Assembly (NCBI GenBank): GCA_009829735.1
Contig: CM020620.1
Location: forward strand, 25,394,020 to 25,458,019
DNA length: 64,000 nt
Reading direction: 5' to 3'
From: Pyropia yezoensis
Lineage: Eukaryota > Rhodophyta > Bangiophyceae > Bangiales > Bangiaceae
This document shows, piece by piece, positions 20,954-30,190 of this stretch. The notes under the pieces are model-generated. The model was not told the DNA's origin and did no database searches. It saw nothing but the letters and a program-made list of their open reading frames with translations. Every line of letters begins with the position of its first letter. The first letter of the stretch is position 1. The position numbers were made by a program, and so were the translations under genes.

Positions 20954-22981
20954 ATGTTGTGGGGCCACCGGATGGACGCTGAGGCGGCCGCGCGGGCCGC
21001 GCGTGCTGCCGCCGCCGTGGGCAGCAGCGGCGGTGGCGGCGGCGGCGGCGGCAGCGGCGTCGTAATTTCTGGTGATCCTCTCCCTGGGGGCATCCCCAGA
21101 CGCGCCCACTCGGCCGCGGCGGCGGGTACCCCCGCTGGCGAACCCCGCCGGTGCCCCGTTGGCGCCGGCGGGGCCGCTGCCACCTCCGAAGCGGCCTCTG
21201 CTGCCGCCGTTACCGCTGCCCCCCCTGCGCCGCCGTCGCTGCCGTCGTCGCAGCAAGCAGCGGCAACCGACCCACCGTCCAAGTGTCCGGTGGACCACCG
21301 CAACCTGGGCCCAGGCGGCGGTGCGGCCGCGCTGCGCCACGCCGCGGCGGCGCGGTCGCCGCCATCGTCGGCGGCGGCCGCGTCGTCAGAGACGGTGGGG
21401 GCAGCGGAGGGGGCGGCGGCGGGGGCGCCCGCGGCCGACCCGCCGTCCAAGTGCCCGGTGAATCACCGCAAGCTGGGCGAGGGCGGTGGCGCCGCTGCCC
21501 TGGCGCGGGCGGCGGCAGCGGGAGGGGCGGGTAGGCAGGCGGCGGCGTCGCCGGCGACAGGCGCGCCTGACGCGGAGGCGGCGGTGGCGGCGACGACGGC
21601 GGCCCCCCCCCCCCAGCCAGTCTACGATGTGTATGGCAACCGGCTGGACCCCCGCAACCTGATGCCCACCTCCCCCAACCAGACCCCCTCCCCTGGGCAG
21701 GGCGCGCCCCTCAGCACGGACCGGGAGCGGTCGTCCATCCCCAAGGTGTCCGACCCGAACGCACCCGACGTGTGGGTCTACCCGTCGCAGCAAATGTTCT
21801 ACAACGCCCTGAGCCGCAAGGGCAAGGCCACTGACGTGGAGGAAGCGGACATGGACGCGGTGGTGGCGGTGCACAACAGCATGAACGAGGCCACCTGGGC
21901 AGAGGTGCTGGCGTGGGAGCGCGCCTACCACGCCGGCGAGTGTGCGCACCCTTCGCTGGCCCAGTTCCGGGGGCGCCCCCACGACCGCTCCCCCGCTTCG
22001 CGCTTCCGTGGCGCCCTCCGTGGCTACCCCGCCCCGTTTGACCGCCACGACTGGGTGGTGGACCGGTGCGGCACCCCCGTCCGGTACGTCATTGACTACT
22101 ACCACTGGGACGATGGGCGAGCCGAGCCGATTGAAATCCACGTTCGGCCTGCTGCGGACAGTGCGGCGGCGGTGTGGGACCGCCTCCGCTACCGCGCGCG
22201 CGTGGCGACCAGCGGGGGGCGGGCGGACATTGGGTCCATCGCGGGGCCGCCGGGTACGGCGACGCCGGCAGCGGCAGGGGGCGCCGGCGGGACGGCCGCC
22301 GGCGCAGCGCCGGCAGCTGCGGCAGCAGCAGCGGGCGCGCCGGCCGCGGGGTTTGTGCCGGTAGGTGGTGCGGCGACGGCGCGTGCCGCACCCGCCGCCG
22401 CTGGCCCCGGCAGCGTTGTGGATGGGGAGCGGCTAGATGAGGAGGAGTTTGCCTTCCTCTCTGGCCTCACCGTGGAGCGCGTGCGGACGATCGGGAATCA
22501 CCTGGGCGGCGCGTGTGGCGGTGCCGCGGATGCGGTGCGCCACTGGACGTGTGTTGACGAGGACCGCAAGGCCAAGGCCATGGTCGCCCTCAACTACTGT
22601 GTCGCGTGTGAGGTGTGCCCACGGCCGGCGGCTGCGTTTATGGCTGCCATGGAAGCGAGTGTGGAGGCTGAAGCGGCGCCCGCTGATGTGGCTGCCGCTG
22701 CCGCTGCTGGCGGGGCACGGGCGAGGGCCGGGGAGGATGGGGGTGGGGATGGCGCGGCCGCCACCGACCCGGGCCTCGTCGACGGGGGGGCGGCGGCGGC
22801 CAAGTATGAGGCCATGACCGCCTGCCTCGACCGCTTCCACGTGATGGCCAGCCGGGTGCTGGCCAAGGAAGCGGGCATCACCGCCCTCGGACCTGAGGTG
22901 CCGCCAGCGGTGGGGATCGCAGCGGCGGTGGGGCTGGCCAAGGCGACCAAGGAGGGAGGCGCGGGGGGGGTAGGGGGCTGA
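20954..22981 (+). CDS. HCCS: holocytochrome c synthase (cytochrome c heme lyase) with C-terminal extension
   Basis: Attaches heme covalently to apocytochrome c in the mitochondrial intermembrane space (System III). In the 675-residue frame two heme-regulatory CP motifs, CPVDHR near 111 and CPVNHRKLG near 167, sit in Ala-rich linkers. The catalytic region spans ~223-415: YDVYGNRLDPRNLMP, then IPK, WVYPSQQMFYNAL, VHNSMNE (His at the place of the heme-ligand His of the family), PFDRHDWVVDRCG, VRYVIDYY, and VRPAADS. The usual enzyme is ~220-300 aa and ends about here. A further ~260 residues follow: an Ala-rich linker, then a helical, Cys-containing region (HWTCVDEDRK, YCVACEVCP, MTACLDRFHVM) that I do not recognise. 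The ATG at 20954 was chosen over the first codon of the open frame for its position and context. Single exon. Confidence 0.93.
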   Translation: MLWGHRMDAEAAARAARAAAAVGSSGGGGGGGGSGVVISGDPLPGGIPRRAHSAAAAGTPAGEPRRCPVGAGGAAATSEAASAAAVTAAPPAPPSLPSSQQAAATDPPSKCPVDHRNLGPGGGAAALRHAAAARSPPSSAAAASSETVGAAEGAAAGAPAADPPSKCPVNHRKLGEGGGAAALARAAAAGGAGRQAAASPATGAPDAEAAVAATTAAPPPQPVYDVYGNRLDPRNLMPTSPNQTPSPGQGAPLSTDRERSSIPKVSDPNAPDVWVYPSQQMFYNALSRKGKATDVEEADMDAVVAVHNSMNEATWAEVLAWERAYHAGECAHPSLAQFRGRPHDRSPASRFRGALRGYPAPFDRHDWVVDRCGTPVRYVIDYYHWDDGRAEPIEIHVRPAADSAAAVWDRLRYRARVATSGGRADIGSIAGPPGTATPAAAGGAGGTAAGAAPAAAAAAAGAPAAGFVPVGGAATARAAPAAAGPGSVVDGERLDEEEFAFLSGLTVERVRTIGNHLGGACGGAADAVRHWTCVDEDRKAKAMVALNYCVACEVCPRPAAAFMAAMEASVEAEAAPADVAAAAAAGGARARAGEDGGGDGAAATDPGLVDGGAAAAKYEAMTACLDRFHVMASRVLAKEAGITALGPEVPPAVGIAAAVGLAKATKEGGAGGVGG

Positions 22982-23449
22982 CGCGGGCGCCGCAGCGGGC
23001 CTGAGTGGTGCGCCGTGCCATGGTGTGGGCGCAGCGTCCTTGGCCAGGGGGTCGCACCTTCATTTCGTGCCGGGTGCTGGGGGGTGCGGACTGGCGGCCC
23101 GGTGCCCCTGCCCCCGCCGCCCCATTTTTTTTTGCTCCTGGTCCTCTTCGGTCTTTTGGCGGGGGGTCAGGTCGCGCGCACGTCCCCCGCCGCGACATTT
23201 ACCGTGACGGTGCGCCCGGTAGGCGGAAGGCGTGGCCCCGACGTAGGCACCAAAGCGAAGGCCCCCCTCGCCCCCTCGGCTCCGCTCGACGGCCGCGGGA
23301 GCGTGCTGAGCGCGCGTAGTCGCCTCAATTTCTCACTCAGATGCGAAGAAAGTGAAAATAAATGAAACAGAAACGGTAAAATATACGAACAAAAAAGTAG
23401 AAAAGGGTAATTGAAGAGGTCTGCCCTGACGTGCCGAATGTCATATATG
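22982..23449. other. spacer between convergent genes
   Basis: No gene seen. The AT-richer part 23335-23410 (GAAAATAAATGAAACAG) lies beyond the stop codons of both flanking genes and may contain their polyadenylation signals. Confidence 0.5.
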
Positions 23450-24028
23450 TCACACCAATCTGCTCGCGTCGACAATCATTATGTGTGGGCGACCGTCCTC
23501 AATTTCCAAATCGTCCGCCTCCCCTCCACCATCGACGCCCCACCCGTCGTTGCCAAACAGCATGATGGTGGCGTTGTCCCACTTGAGGAGGTCGCCACAG
23601 GTCAAGCTCTCCATGCCGATCGCCACCGAGTCAGACCACGCAAGCGAGTGACGGTCGTCGTTGGTCTTGTTGAATAGGAGGAACGCTTCGTCCAGGTTTA
23701 ATCTCGCCCTGAAGCGCTCGTCTACGAAAGCCATCGTACGCATGACCTCCAGCTTGCCGCCTTCACAAGCGGTGTTGTCTCGGGAGATGCTCTCGGCCAT
23801 GTAGTCCACCATCCATATGGGATTCACACCGGACCTCTGCGTGGGAGTGCCCAGCGTCAGCTTCTTGGGGCACACCCCCGACGTGTCGTCCTGGCCTCCG
23901 TAGATCTCATACGTGCCGGTTACGGCGCTGGGCCGCAGCCGCCGGGATAGAGCGACAGGGATGGCTGCCACAAGCACCACCAGCAAAGCGCCGGAAACGA
24001 CCAGGCACCGCAACCGCGGAGCTCTCAT
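23450..24028 (-). CDS. small secreted or type II membrane protein, unknown family
   Basis: The 192-residue frame begins MRAPRLRCL followed by a ~20-residue hydrophobic run (LVVSGALLVVLVAAIPVAL) ending in RRLR, a signal peptide or signal anchor with positive-inside topology. The rest is polar, ordered-looking and, unlike neighbouring frames, not low-complexity: TGTYEIYGGQDD, WMVDYMAESISRDN, LNLDEAFLLFNKTND, IMLFGNDGWGVD. Four Cys in the lumenal part could form disulfides, and NKT and NAT are N-glycosylation sequons. An acidic stretch precedes the end. Balanced composition and AT-richer codons argue it is genuinely coding. I cannot name a family. Confidence 0.75.
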   Translation of the reverse strand: MRAPRLRCLVVSGALLVVLVAAIPVALSRRLRPSAVTGTYEIYGGQDDTSGVCPKKLTLGTPTQRSGVNPIWMVDYMAESISRDNTACEGGKLEVMRTMAFVDERFRARLNLDEAFLLFNKTNDDRHSLAWSDSVAIGMESLTCGDLLKWDNATIMLFGNDGWGVDGGGEADDLEIEDGRPHIMIVDASRLV

Positions 24029-26079
24029 GGTGGGTGGTGGGGCGCCTCAGCTGAGTTGCTGCAGCGGCCTCACGGGCGTCTCACTCGGGGGTAAGAGCCT
24101 GGATAGCAGGGGGATTGTCGGCAGCAGCGGGGGAGGGGGGGCGGCGCGCTAGAGTGCTGAGCCAGTCGCGACGCTGGCGCCCGCAAATCGCCGTGCAGGC
24201 GGACAGTTCTGGCAGCGCGCAGCGCGTGGGATCGCCCCCGGGTGTGTTCGAGGGCGAGCTGTCTACATAACTATTTGATCACACCCAGCGCTGGGGCTCT
24301 GCGGGGGGCCCGCGTCTTTCTTCGCGTGCTCGGCTGGCCGGGCCCGCCGCGGCCTTTAGCGGCCGCAACGCGCGTGCGCAGCGCCGCCGGTAATGGGAGC
24401 GCGGCCGAGGTCGCATTCCTGCTGCGATGGTTGGTGCACAGAGCCTGTGTCAGTACAGGGACCGGACGGGGCGAACTAGGTGGCCCGCCTTAAAGCGATG
24501 TGCCGGTCAGGCATGAGGCTTGGGCGTCCTAGCCAGCAGCTCGCGTCTGGGTGGCGGTGTGTCCCGCACGAAACCGGGGACGATTGTGTGCGGTGGTCCC
24601 CAGATGCGGCTGCGTACCCATCCTGGTTATCTGCTCCCCCCCCGTCCAGCCTGGCACTGCTGGGCTGGCTAGGATGACTGGTGCCCTCCATCAGGAGGGG
24701 GTGCGGGCGAAATGCCGGCGGGCAGCGCAACGCGATTGGCGAGAATGCGTTTGTGGCACACCGAGACCAGGCGGGTCGTTCCCGATTGCCTGCCACCACT
24801 GACGTTGGACCACCCGTGGTGGGCCCGCTCTCATATAGTGCGCCCCGTAAAAACGTGGTCGCCATTCGCGCGCCCGCTGCGAGCCCCACGGCGGCTGAGC
24901 CGCCCGTTTACCAGTCGCGCGCCAACACGCCCAACAGCCCAGGGAGCACACTCTCGCACAGCGGGCGGCCAGTCCCCCGCTCAAGGCGCATTGCGCTGGC
25001 GCTTCCCGCGCCGGTGGCCGAACGGCTCGGCGAGCCCTCCGCACCCCACCCTTCCCGCCTTCTCTCTTTCCGCTCCCACCTGCCGCGGCCATACCGTCTC
25101 ATCCCGCTGCCCTCCCTCGGCAAGCCGGCTGTGCGACGCGCACGCTTGGAGGCCCGTGCGGGCGGCACCACTGCGCCGTAATGGCCCGCTGGTGCTCGTC
25201 GCTGGTCGCTGCCGCCGCGGCGCTGGTGCTCCTGGCTGCCCCGCTGCGGCCTGCAGCTGCGGATCGTCCCGGCCCCATCCCACCGAGCGCCCCCGGTGGG
25301 GAACAGCGGTGGTGGTGGTGGCTGCGGTCGCGTGCCTAAATGGTTTTAGACGCCGTCACCGCCGCCACCACCGCTGCGGTCGCCGCCCGCCGGCCAGTGC
25401 ATCCTCTAGTCGCGACTGAGTGGTCTTCTTAGGGAGTTCGTTTGGCGGTCGAGGTCCTGACCGCGCGGCGGCGGCGCAGTTGGCGGCTCGTGATGCCGCA
25501 ACAGGAGGCGACGGCTGGCTGGGCGCCGACGTGGCCCCTTCGTGCCGCGTTGCTACTCACGCTTCCGGCGGCAACGCGAGCGCGCTGCCAAGCACCCTCT
25601 GTCCGGCCGGCTACCCTCTTTGTGCAGCAATGGGTGGGAGTGGTGCTGCTCGTGCTAGCGGCCTCATCGACTCATTCGTACATACCTCGTTTGCCGATCA
25701 TGTGTAACCACATGGGGAACTAACCACGGAAAACACAGAAATAAATAGACACATCCAATGATCGTGGACATCAAACCAGTCTCAAAAAAAAAACACGTCT
25801 TGATGACCCACCCACCGCTGCTGGCGCTGCGCTCGCCATCCCGCCCGTCGCTGCTGAAGAGGCCCTCCGTGGGCTGCCGCTGCCGCCACTGCCGCCGCCG
25901 CCGCCGCCACTGCGGTCAGCCGCCGCCGCCGGTAAAGGCCTCCTCGCTCTCCGCCGCCGACTTGCGCAGCGCCGCGTCCAGCTTCGGCGTTAATGGCCGT
26001 AGCCACCTCCTCCACCCTTCACCACCCCTCCCCCGTCCGGCCGACTGGGACCCCCCGCCTGGGGCCTCTCCCCATCCGC
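24029..26079. other. 2 kb intergenic region, no supported gene
   Basis: Frames up to 235 codons on the plus strand (24712-25419) are Arg/Pro/Ala-rich without motifs. The AT-rich block 25690-25800 (repeated ATAAATAGAC-like text and an A9 run at 25786) stands out and marks a change from host-like to repeat-rich territory. Nothing else recognised. Confidence 0.5.
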
Positions 26080-29000
26080 TCATGCGGTCGATCCGCCGGC
26101 TGCTACCGGGTCGCCGCTCGCCACCGACCCCCCAGCCACCGACATCGCCGTCCCGTCTGCTCCCGTCCCGACCGAGTCGCTCGCCTCCCCTGGCTCTTGC
26201 CCCCGCCCACGCAGAAAAGCCGCATTGATGCGTTGCGCATGATCGAGGGACACGCCCCCGTAGCTCCGGATCGTAAGCTCCCACCTGCAGCGCAAACGGT
26301 TCTCTGCCATCCTCTCCTTCAGTTCGGCACCCTGAACGCGCTTGTCGCAACGCTTCGGTTGTTGCCACCGAACTGGCATGTCACCATTGTGGTTCTCCAA
26401 CCAAGTGATCATGTCCTTAACGACAGGCCATTGCCGCAGATGCAGGGATCGCTCTGCACGACTTGCACGATCCGCCTCCCACTGAAAGCCCTGGTCCGTG
26501 AGCCACTGCTCCTCCGCCGGGTCACCAAGTCCACGCTGAAGCCGCACGTGGTGCAATCGGGTACGGGACGCCCCATGATGTTCAGCGACCCGCAGGTCCC
26601 CGTGTTCCTCCTTGCACGTCTCGAGCGCGGCGCGTTGCCTTCGCCACTCGCGAGTGTCCCTAACAATAGGGACAAGCGGGACAGCCGATAACGACGGCGT
26701 CTTGTTGTTGAGTGCCGCCATGCCGTGTCCCTCCAGCAACCGGTAGACGGCTCGCTCCACCGCGGCCACCGCCATGCGAATGGGAATGTCCCCATCCGGG
26801 CCCGTGTAGTAGTAGACGATTGTCCGCCAAAAATCTTTTGGGTGTCGTCGATAGTGGATATCAAACGGGGGCGGGGTGTCTTGTCTATCAACAGCATCGT
26901 AGTGTACGTCGTCCCGGTTGTTGAAGGCACGCTGCACAGTCGTAAATGAAAAAGTATCCAGGCAGCTCCGCTTGCCGACGTAAACCGCTTTGACGCACGT
27001 CTTGCAACGACCCTTGACATAGACGTAGACATAGACAAGCTTTCCTCTGCTCTCCTCCGACCGTACCTTTCTGGCTGCCGGGTCGGTGGCCACCGTTTGA
27101 GGATGTTGTGCGCCTTCGGCCGCCGCACGCGCGGCCTCTTCCAGAATCGTAGGCATCGCCCTCTTGAGCAGCCGCATCACCTTCCTCCACTTTCGTTTTT
27201 CGGACCGGGTTGCCCCGGGTGGGAAAGCGTGACACCCCGACCGATCCGCCTGGCCGTCGAGTGACACCCAAGGGGCTGTCCGTGGGTCATCACCCAAAGT
27301 GGCGAGCGCGTCAGATCGCATGGCAGTCGTCCTGGTGCGGAGCGGGACGCGCATCTCCCCGAACACACCGTCGTTCTTGCTGTACCTCGAGAGGGGCAGG
27401 GTCAGTTGTCCACTGCGCCGGGCGCGCACGCAGCCACTTGATGGATTTGGTGGCTGTGCCTTGTCAACGTCCCCCGGGGCGCCACTGCTGCTCCCGCCGT
27501 CGCCGTCGCCACTGTCGTCGTCGTCACTGTCAACGACGCTCCAGTCGACTCCCCGCCGCGGCAAAAGGTCTTCCTCACCCAAGCCTTCCATGTAGTCGTC
27601 GGCACCACCATCAACGACGTCTTCCTCCGCACAGGCAGCACCGCCAACGGGCGCGGAATTTCTCCCTGTCCCTGCTTCCCATACAGCGGGGGAGACCTCT
27701 CGGGAGCCACGCCGGAGTCGTCGCTTGCGAGACCGCCTGACGGGGACGATTTCCTCACCCGACGAGTCTTCAGACATACGAGCCGACGACCAGCGCGAGG
27801 CAGACGTGGTCGGAGACCCCCCCACTGGGCGGGACGACGCGGGCGGTGAGGCGGAGGAGGTAGACGAATCACCAATCAGGATGACGGGGGATGCCGGCAC
27901 AGGGGCAGACGCGGCAGTCACCCGTGTCCCCGCAGTGTGTTCAATCGACGGTCGTCCGGCTCGTGGGCTGGTAGGCGGGTGTCCACCTGCGGTGGGCTCC
28001 ACACGCATGACCGTCGTGTTGGCCTCGTGCTCGGCCAGCCATTCATTCATGGCCCGCTCCAGACGCGCTTCTGCCTCCTCGTCCACCCCACCACCCTCTT
28101 TGTCGTCGTCGGTCGGTGTGGCTGTGGCCAGCGGACGCGCTTCTGCGTCCGCGTCCACCCCAACACCCCCTTTGTCGTCGTCAGGGGTCGGCGTGGCACT
28201 GGCCACGGCGCCGCCAGCCGCCGCACCTCCCCGGCTGCTGCCCCCGGCCGCTGCAAGCACATTGTGCCGTTCGTCACGGCCGCCGCGCCCACTGGGGGAG
28301 CGCGTGCCTCTGCGCATAGTGCTTGCAGCAGGAGGCCGCACAGTAGGTGGGACACCTTCTGCGGTGCGACGGAAACGAGCCCCGTGGGCGCCCCTCCCCG
28401 CATTCCCCGCTGACCCCACCCAGCCTTGTGCGCCGGGGGGGGCAGCTGGGAACCTGGGTGGAAAGCCATAGTAGACACCCGGGCCAGGGGGAAGACCGCG
28501 TAAATCCGGAGGATAGTGCGGACCCAGGGGAGGGGCGTGGGTCCACGGTTGAAAGCCTTGAGGGGCAACGGGGAAGATCCCTGGCCCAGGAGGGAAGGCA
28601 TGCGGCCCCGGCGCATGCGCGCCAGGAAGGACGCCATGCGGACCAAGAGGGAGGGTGTGCGTCCATGGTACGCCACCGTGATCTACTGGGCCACCGTGAC
28701 CTACTGGGAAGCCGTACGGACCGCCGGAACCATGTGGGAAGGCGTGTGGACCGCCGGGACCTTGTGGGAAGCCGTACGGACCGCCGGAACCATGTGGGAA
28801 GGCGTGTGGACCGCCGGGACCATGTGGGAAGGCGTGTGGACCGCCGGGACCTTGTGGGCAGGCGTGTGGACCGCCGGGACCATGTGGGAAGGCGTGTGGA
28901 CCGCCGGGACCTTGTGGGCAGGCGTGTGGACCGCCGGGACCTTGTGGGAAGGCGCGCGGCCCCGGCACAACGTTGTAATGACCAGCCGCTGGAGAGGCGT

Positions 29001-29154
29001 GAGGTCCCGGTGTGAAGCCATACCCGCCATGTGGGAGGGCAGGCAGGCCAGTGGACACACCTGAATGACCAGAAGCAGGTAGAGTGTTGGCACCGCCAGA
29101 GGCACGACGGCTGCGCTTTCGTCCACCCTTCCGCAGTGACGTCGTATGAGGCAT
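26080..29154 (-). CDS. large repeat protein with candidate GIY-YIG nuclease core and helicase-associated-like C-terminus
   Basis: The uninterrupted frame gives 1024 aa from the ATG at 29154 (MPHTTSLRKGG); the frame is open a little further upstream but without an earlier ATG. Residues ~58-155 are about a dozen copies of a Gly-Pro-His-Ala-Phe-Pro decapeptide. The middle (~280-640) is acidic, Ser/Gly-rich and probably disordered. Residues ~704-822 read LVYVYVYVKG, VYVGKR, QRAFNN, then AVERAVYRLLEG and ALNNKTPSL: spacing and residues match GIY-YIG nucleases (two Tyr strands, an Arg helix, a metal-binding Glu, a late Asn). Residues ~881-971 (GFQWE, W, MPVRW, ELKERM, GGVSLDHAQRINAAF) resemble the helicase-associated HA repeat. 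Both domain calls are by eye. A leader cassette sits ~156 bases upstream. Confidence 0.7.
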   Translation of the reverse strand: MPHTTSLRKGGRKRSRRASGGANTLPASGHSGVSTGLPALPHGGYGFTPGPHASPAAGHYNVVPGPRAFPQGPGGPHACPQGPGGPHAFPHGPGGPHACPQGPGGPHAFPHGPGGPHAFPHGSGGPYGFPQGPGGPHAFPHGSGGPYGFPVGHGGPVDHGGVPWTHTLPLGPHGVLPGAHAPGPHAFPPGPGIFPVAPQGFQPWTHAPPLGPHYPPDLRGLPPGPGVYYGFPPRFPAAPPGAQGWVGSAGNAGRGAHGARFRRTAEGVPPTVRPPAASTMRRGTRSPSGRGGRDERHNVLAAAGGSSRGGAAAGGAVASATPTPDDDKGGVGVDADAEARPLATATPTDDDKEGGGVDEEAEARLERAMNEWLAEHEANTTVMRVEPTAGGHPPTSPRAGRPSIEHTAGTRVTAASAPVPASPVILIGDSSTSSASPPASSRPVGGSPTTSASRWSSARMSEDSSGEEIVPVRRSRKRRLRRGSREVSPAVWEAGTGRNSAPVGGAACAEEDVVDGGADDYMEGLGEEDLLPRRGVDWSVVDSDDDDSGDGDGGSSSGAPGDVDKAQPPNPSSGCVRARRSGQLTLPLSRYSKNDGVFGEMRVPLRTRTTAMRSDALATLGDDPRTAPWVSLDGQADRSGCHAFPPGATRSEKRKWRKVMRLLKRAMPTILEEAARAAAEGAQHPQTVATDPAARKVRSEESRGKLVYVYVYVKGRCKTCVKAVYVGKRSCLDTFSFTTVQRAFNNRDDVHYDAVDRQDTPPPFDIHYRRHPKDFWRTIVYYYTGPDGDIPIRMAVAAVERAVYRLLEGHGMAALNNKTPSLSAVPLVPIVRDTREWRRQRAALETCKEEHGDLRVAEHHGASRTRLHHVRLQRGLGDPAEEQWLTDQGFQWEADRASRAERSLHLRQWPVVKDMITWLENHNGDMPVRWQQPKRCDKRVQGAELKERMAENRLRCRWELTIRSYGGVSLDHAQRINAAFLRGRGQEPGEASDSVGTGADGTAMSVAGGSVASGDPVAAGGSTA
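28690..28975. repeat. 30-base in-frame minisatellite in the GIY-YIG candidate gene
   Basis: About nine to ten copies of a 30-base unit (GGACCGCCGGGACCTTGTGG-type core), encoding the decapeptide GGPHAFPHGP on the minus strand. Copies differ at a few positions in patterns suggesting unequal exchange, and all keep frame. Confidence 0.9.
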
Positions 29155-29309
29155 TATGACAGCCACACAGTCCGTCGGTATGTACCGGGGATGGCAGGTG
29201 TTACACCGCACAACACCTCGCACTACCGACACAGATAGCGATCACCAGGCGGACAGGGACACACCGCACCTTCTCAGCACTCCAAGTGGGACCCAGTCGA
29301 GAGCGGGGG

Positions 29310-29392
29310 GAAAGGCAGACGAGGGGCAACCGGGCTACGCACAGAGCGTCACCGGTTGAAGGCCACCTCTAGCCTGCTTCTCCCAGCGCACG
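29310..29392 (-). repeat. leader cassette, copy a (3' half only)
   Basis: Diverged copy of the shared cassette (sense strand: GAGAAGCAGGCTAGAGGTGG, CTTCAACCGGTGACGC, then GGTTGCCCCTCGTCTGCC). In sense orientation, 156 bases before the start of the 1024-residue gene. No splice donor module is attached here. Confidence 0.8.
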
Positions 29393-29511
29393 CCGGACCG
29401 GAGGACAGGCGGAGGAACCGGTGAGTGGCGGGGAGGGGGGGAGGAGAAGGGCGGAAGGGGGGGGGGGGGGGGGGGGGGGTGGTGGAAAAATAGACTCCCC
29501 CAGGCGGGCAG

Positions 29512-30190
29512 GAGCTCACCGCACCGCACGGCACACCACACCACCGAGTCAGAGGGCGACCACGCCCAGGCGGGCAGAGGCACGCCGCACCACACGCCGC
29601 ACGACACCACCGAGTCAGGAGCTCACCGCACCGCACGGCACACCACACCACCGAGTCAGAGGGCGACCACGCCCAGGCGGGCAGAGGCACGCCGCACCAC
29701 ACGCCGCACGACACCACCGAGTCAGGAGCTCACCGCACCGCACGGCACACCACACCACCGAGTCAGAGGGCGACCACGCCCAGGCGGGCAGAGGCACGCC
29801 GCACCACACGCCGCACGACACCACCGAGTCAGGAGCTCACCGCACCGCACGGCACACCACACCACCGAGTCAGAGGGCGACCACGCCCAGGCGGGCAGAG
29901 GCACGCCGCACCACACGCCGCACGACACCACCGAGTCAGGAGCTCACCGCACCGCACGGCACACCACACCACCAAGTCAGAGGGCGACGACGCCCAGGCG
30001 GGAAGGGGCACACCGCACCCCACCACCAAGTCAGAGGGCGACCACGCCCATGCGGGCACGGCACACCACACCACCAAGTCAGAGGGCGACCACGCCCATG
30101 CGGGCACGGCACACCACACCACCAAGTCAGAGGGGGACCACGCCCAGGGGCACGGCACACCACACCACCAAGTCAGAGGGCGACCACGCC
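29512..30190. repeat. 107-base tandem array grading into 46-48-base units
   Basis: Five units of 107 bases start at 29512, 29619, 29726, 29833 and 29940, nearly identical, each starting GAGCTCACCGCACCGCACGG. Each contains two copies of CACC(G/A)AGTCAG. From ~30031 the period falls to 48, 48 and 46 bases (AAGTCAGAGGGCGACCACGC). A G run at 29459-29479 precedes the array. Frames through it on both strands are by-products. Units are adjacent without unique spacers, so it is a satellite, not CRISPR. Confidence 0.92.

Noticed and set aside
29512-30190. CRISPR-like regular array
   Set aside because: Units are contiguous and nearly identical with no unique spacers, and the DNA is eukaryotic.
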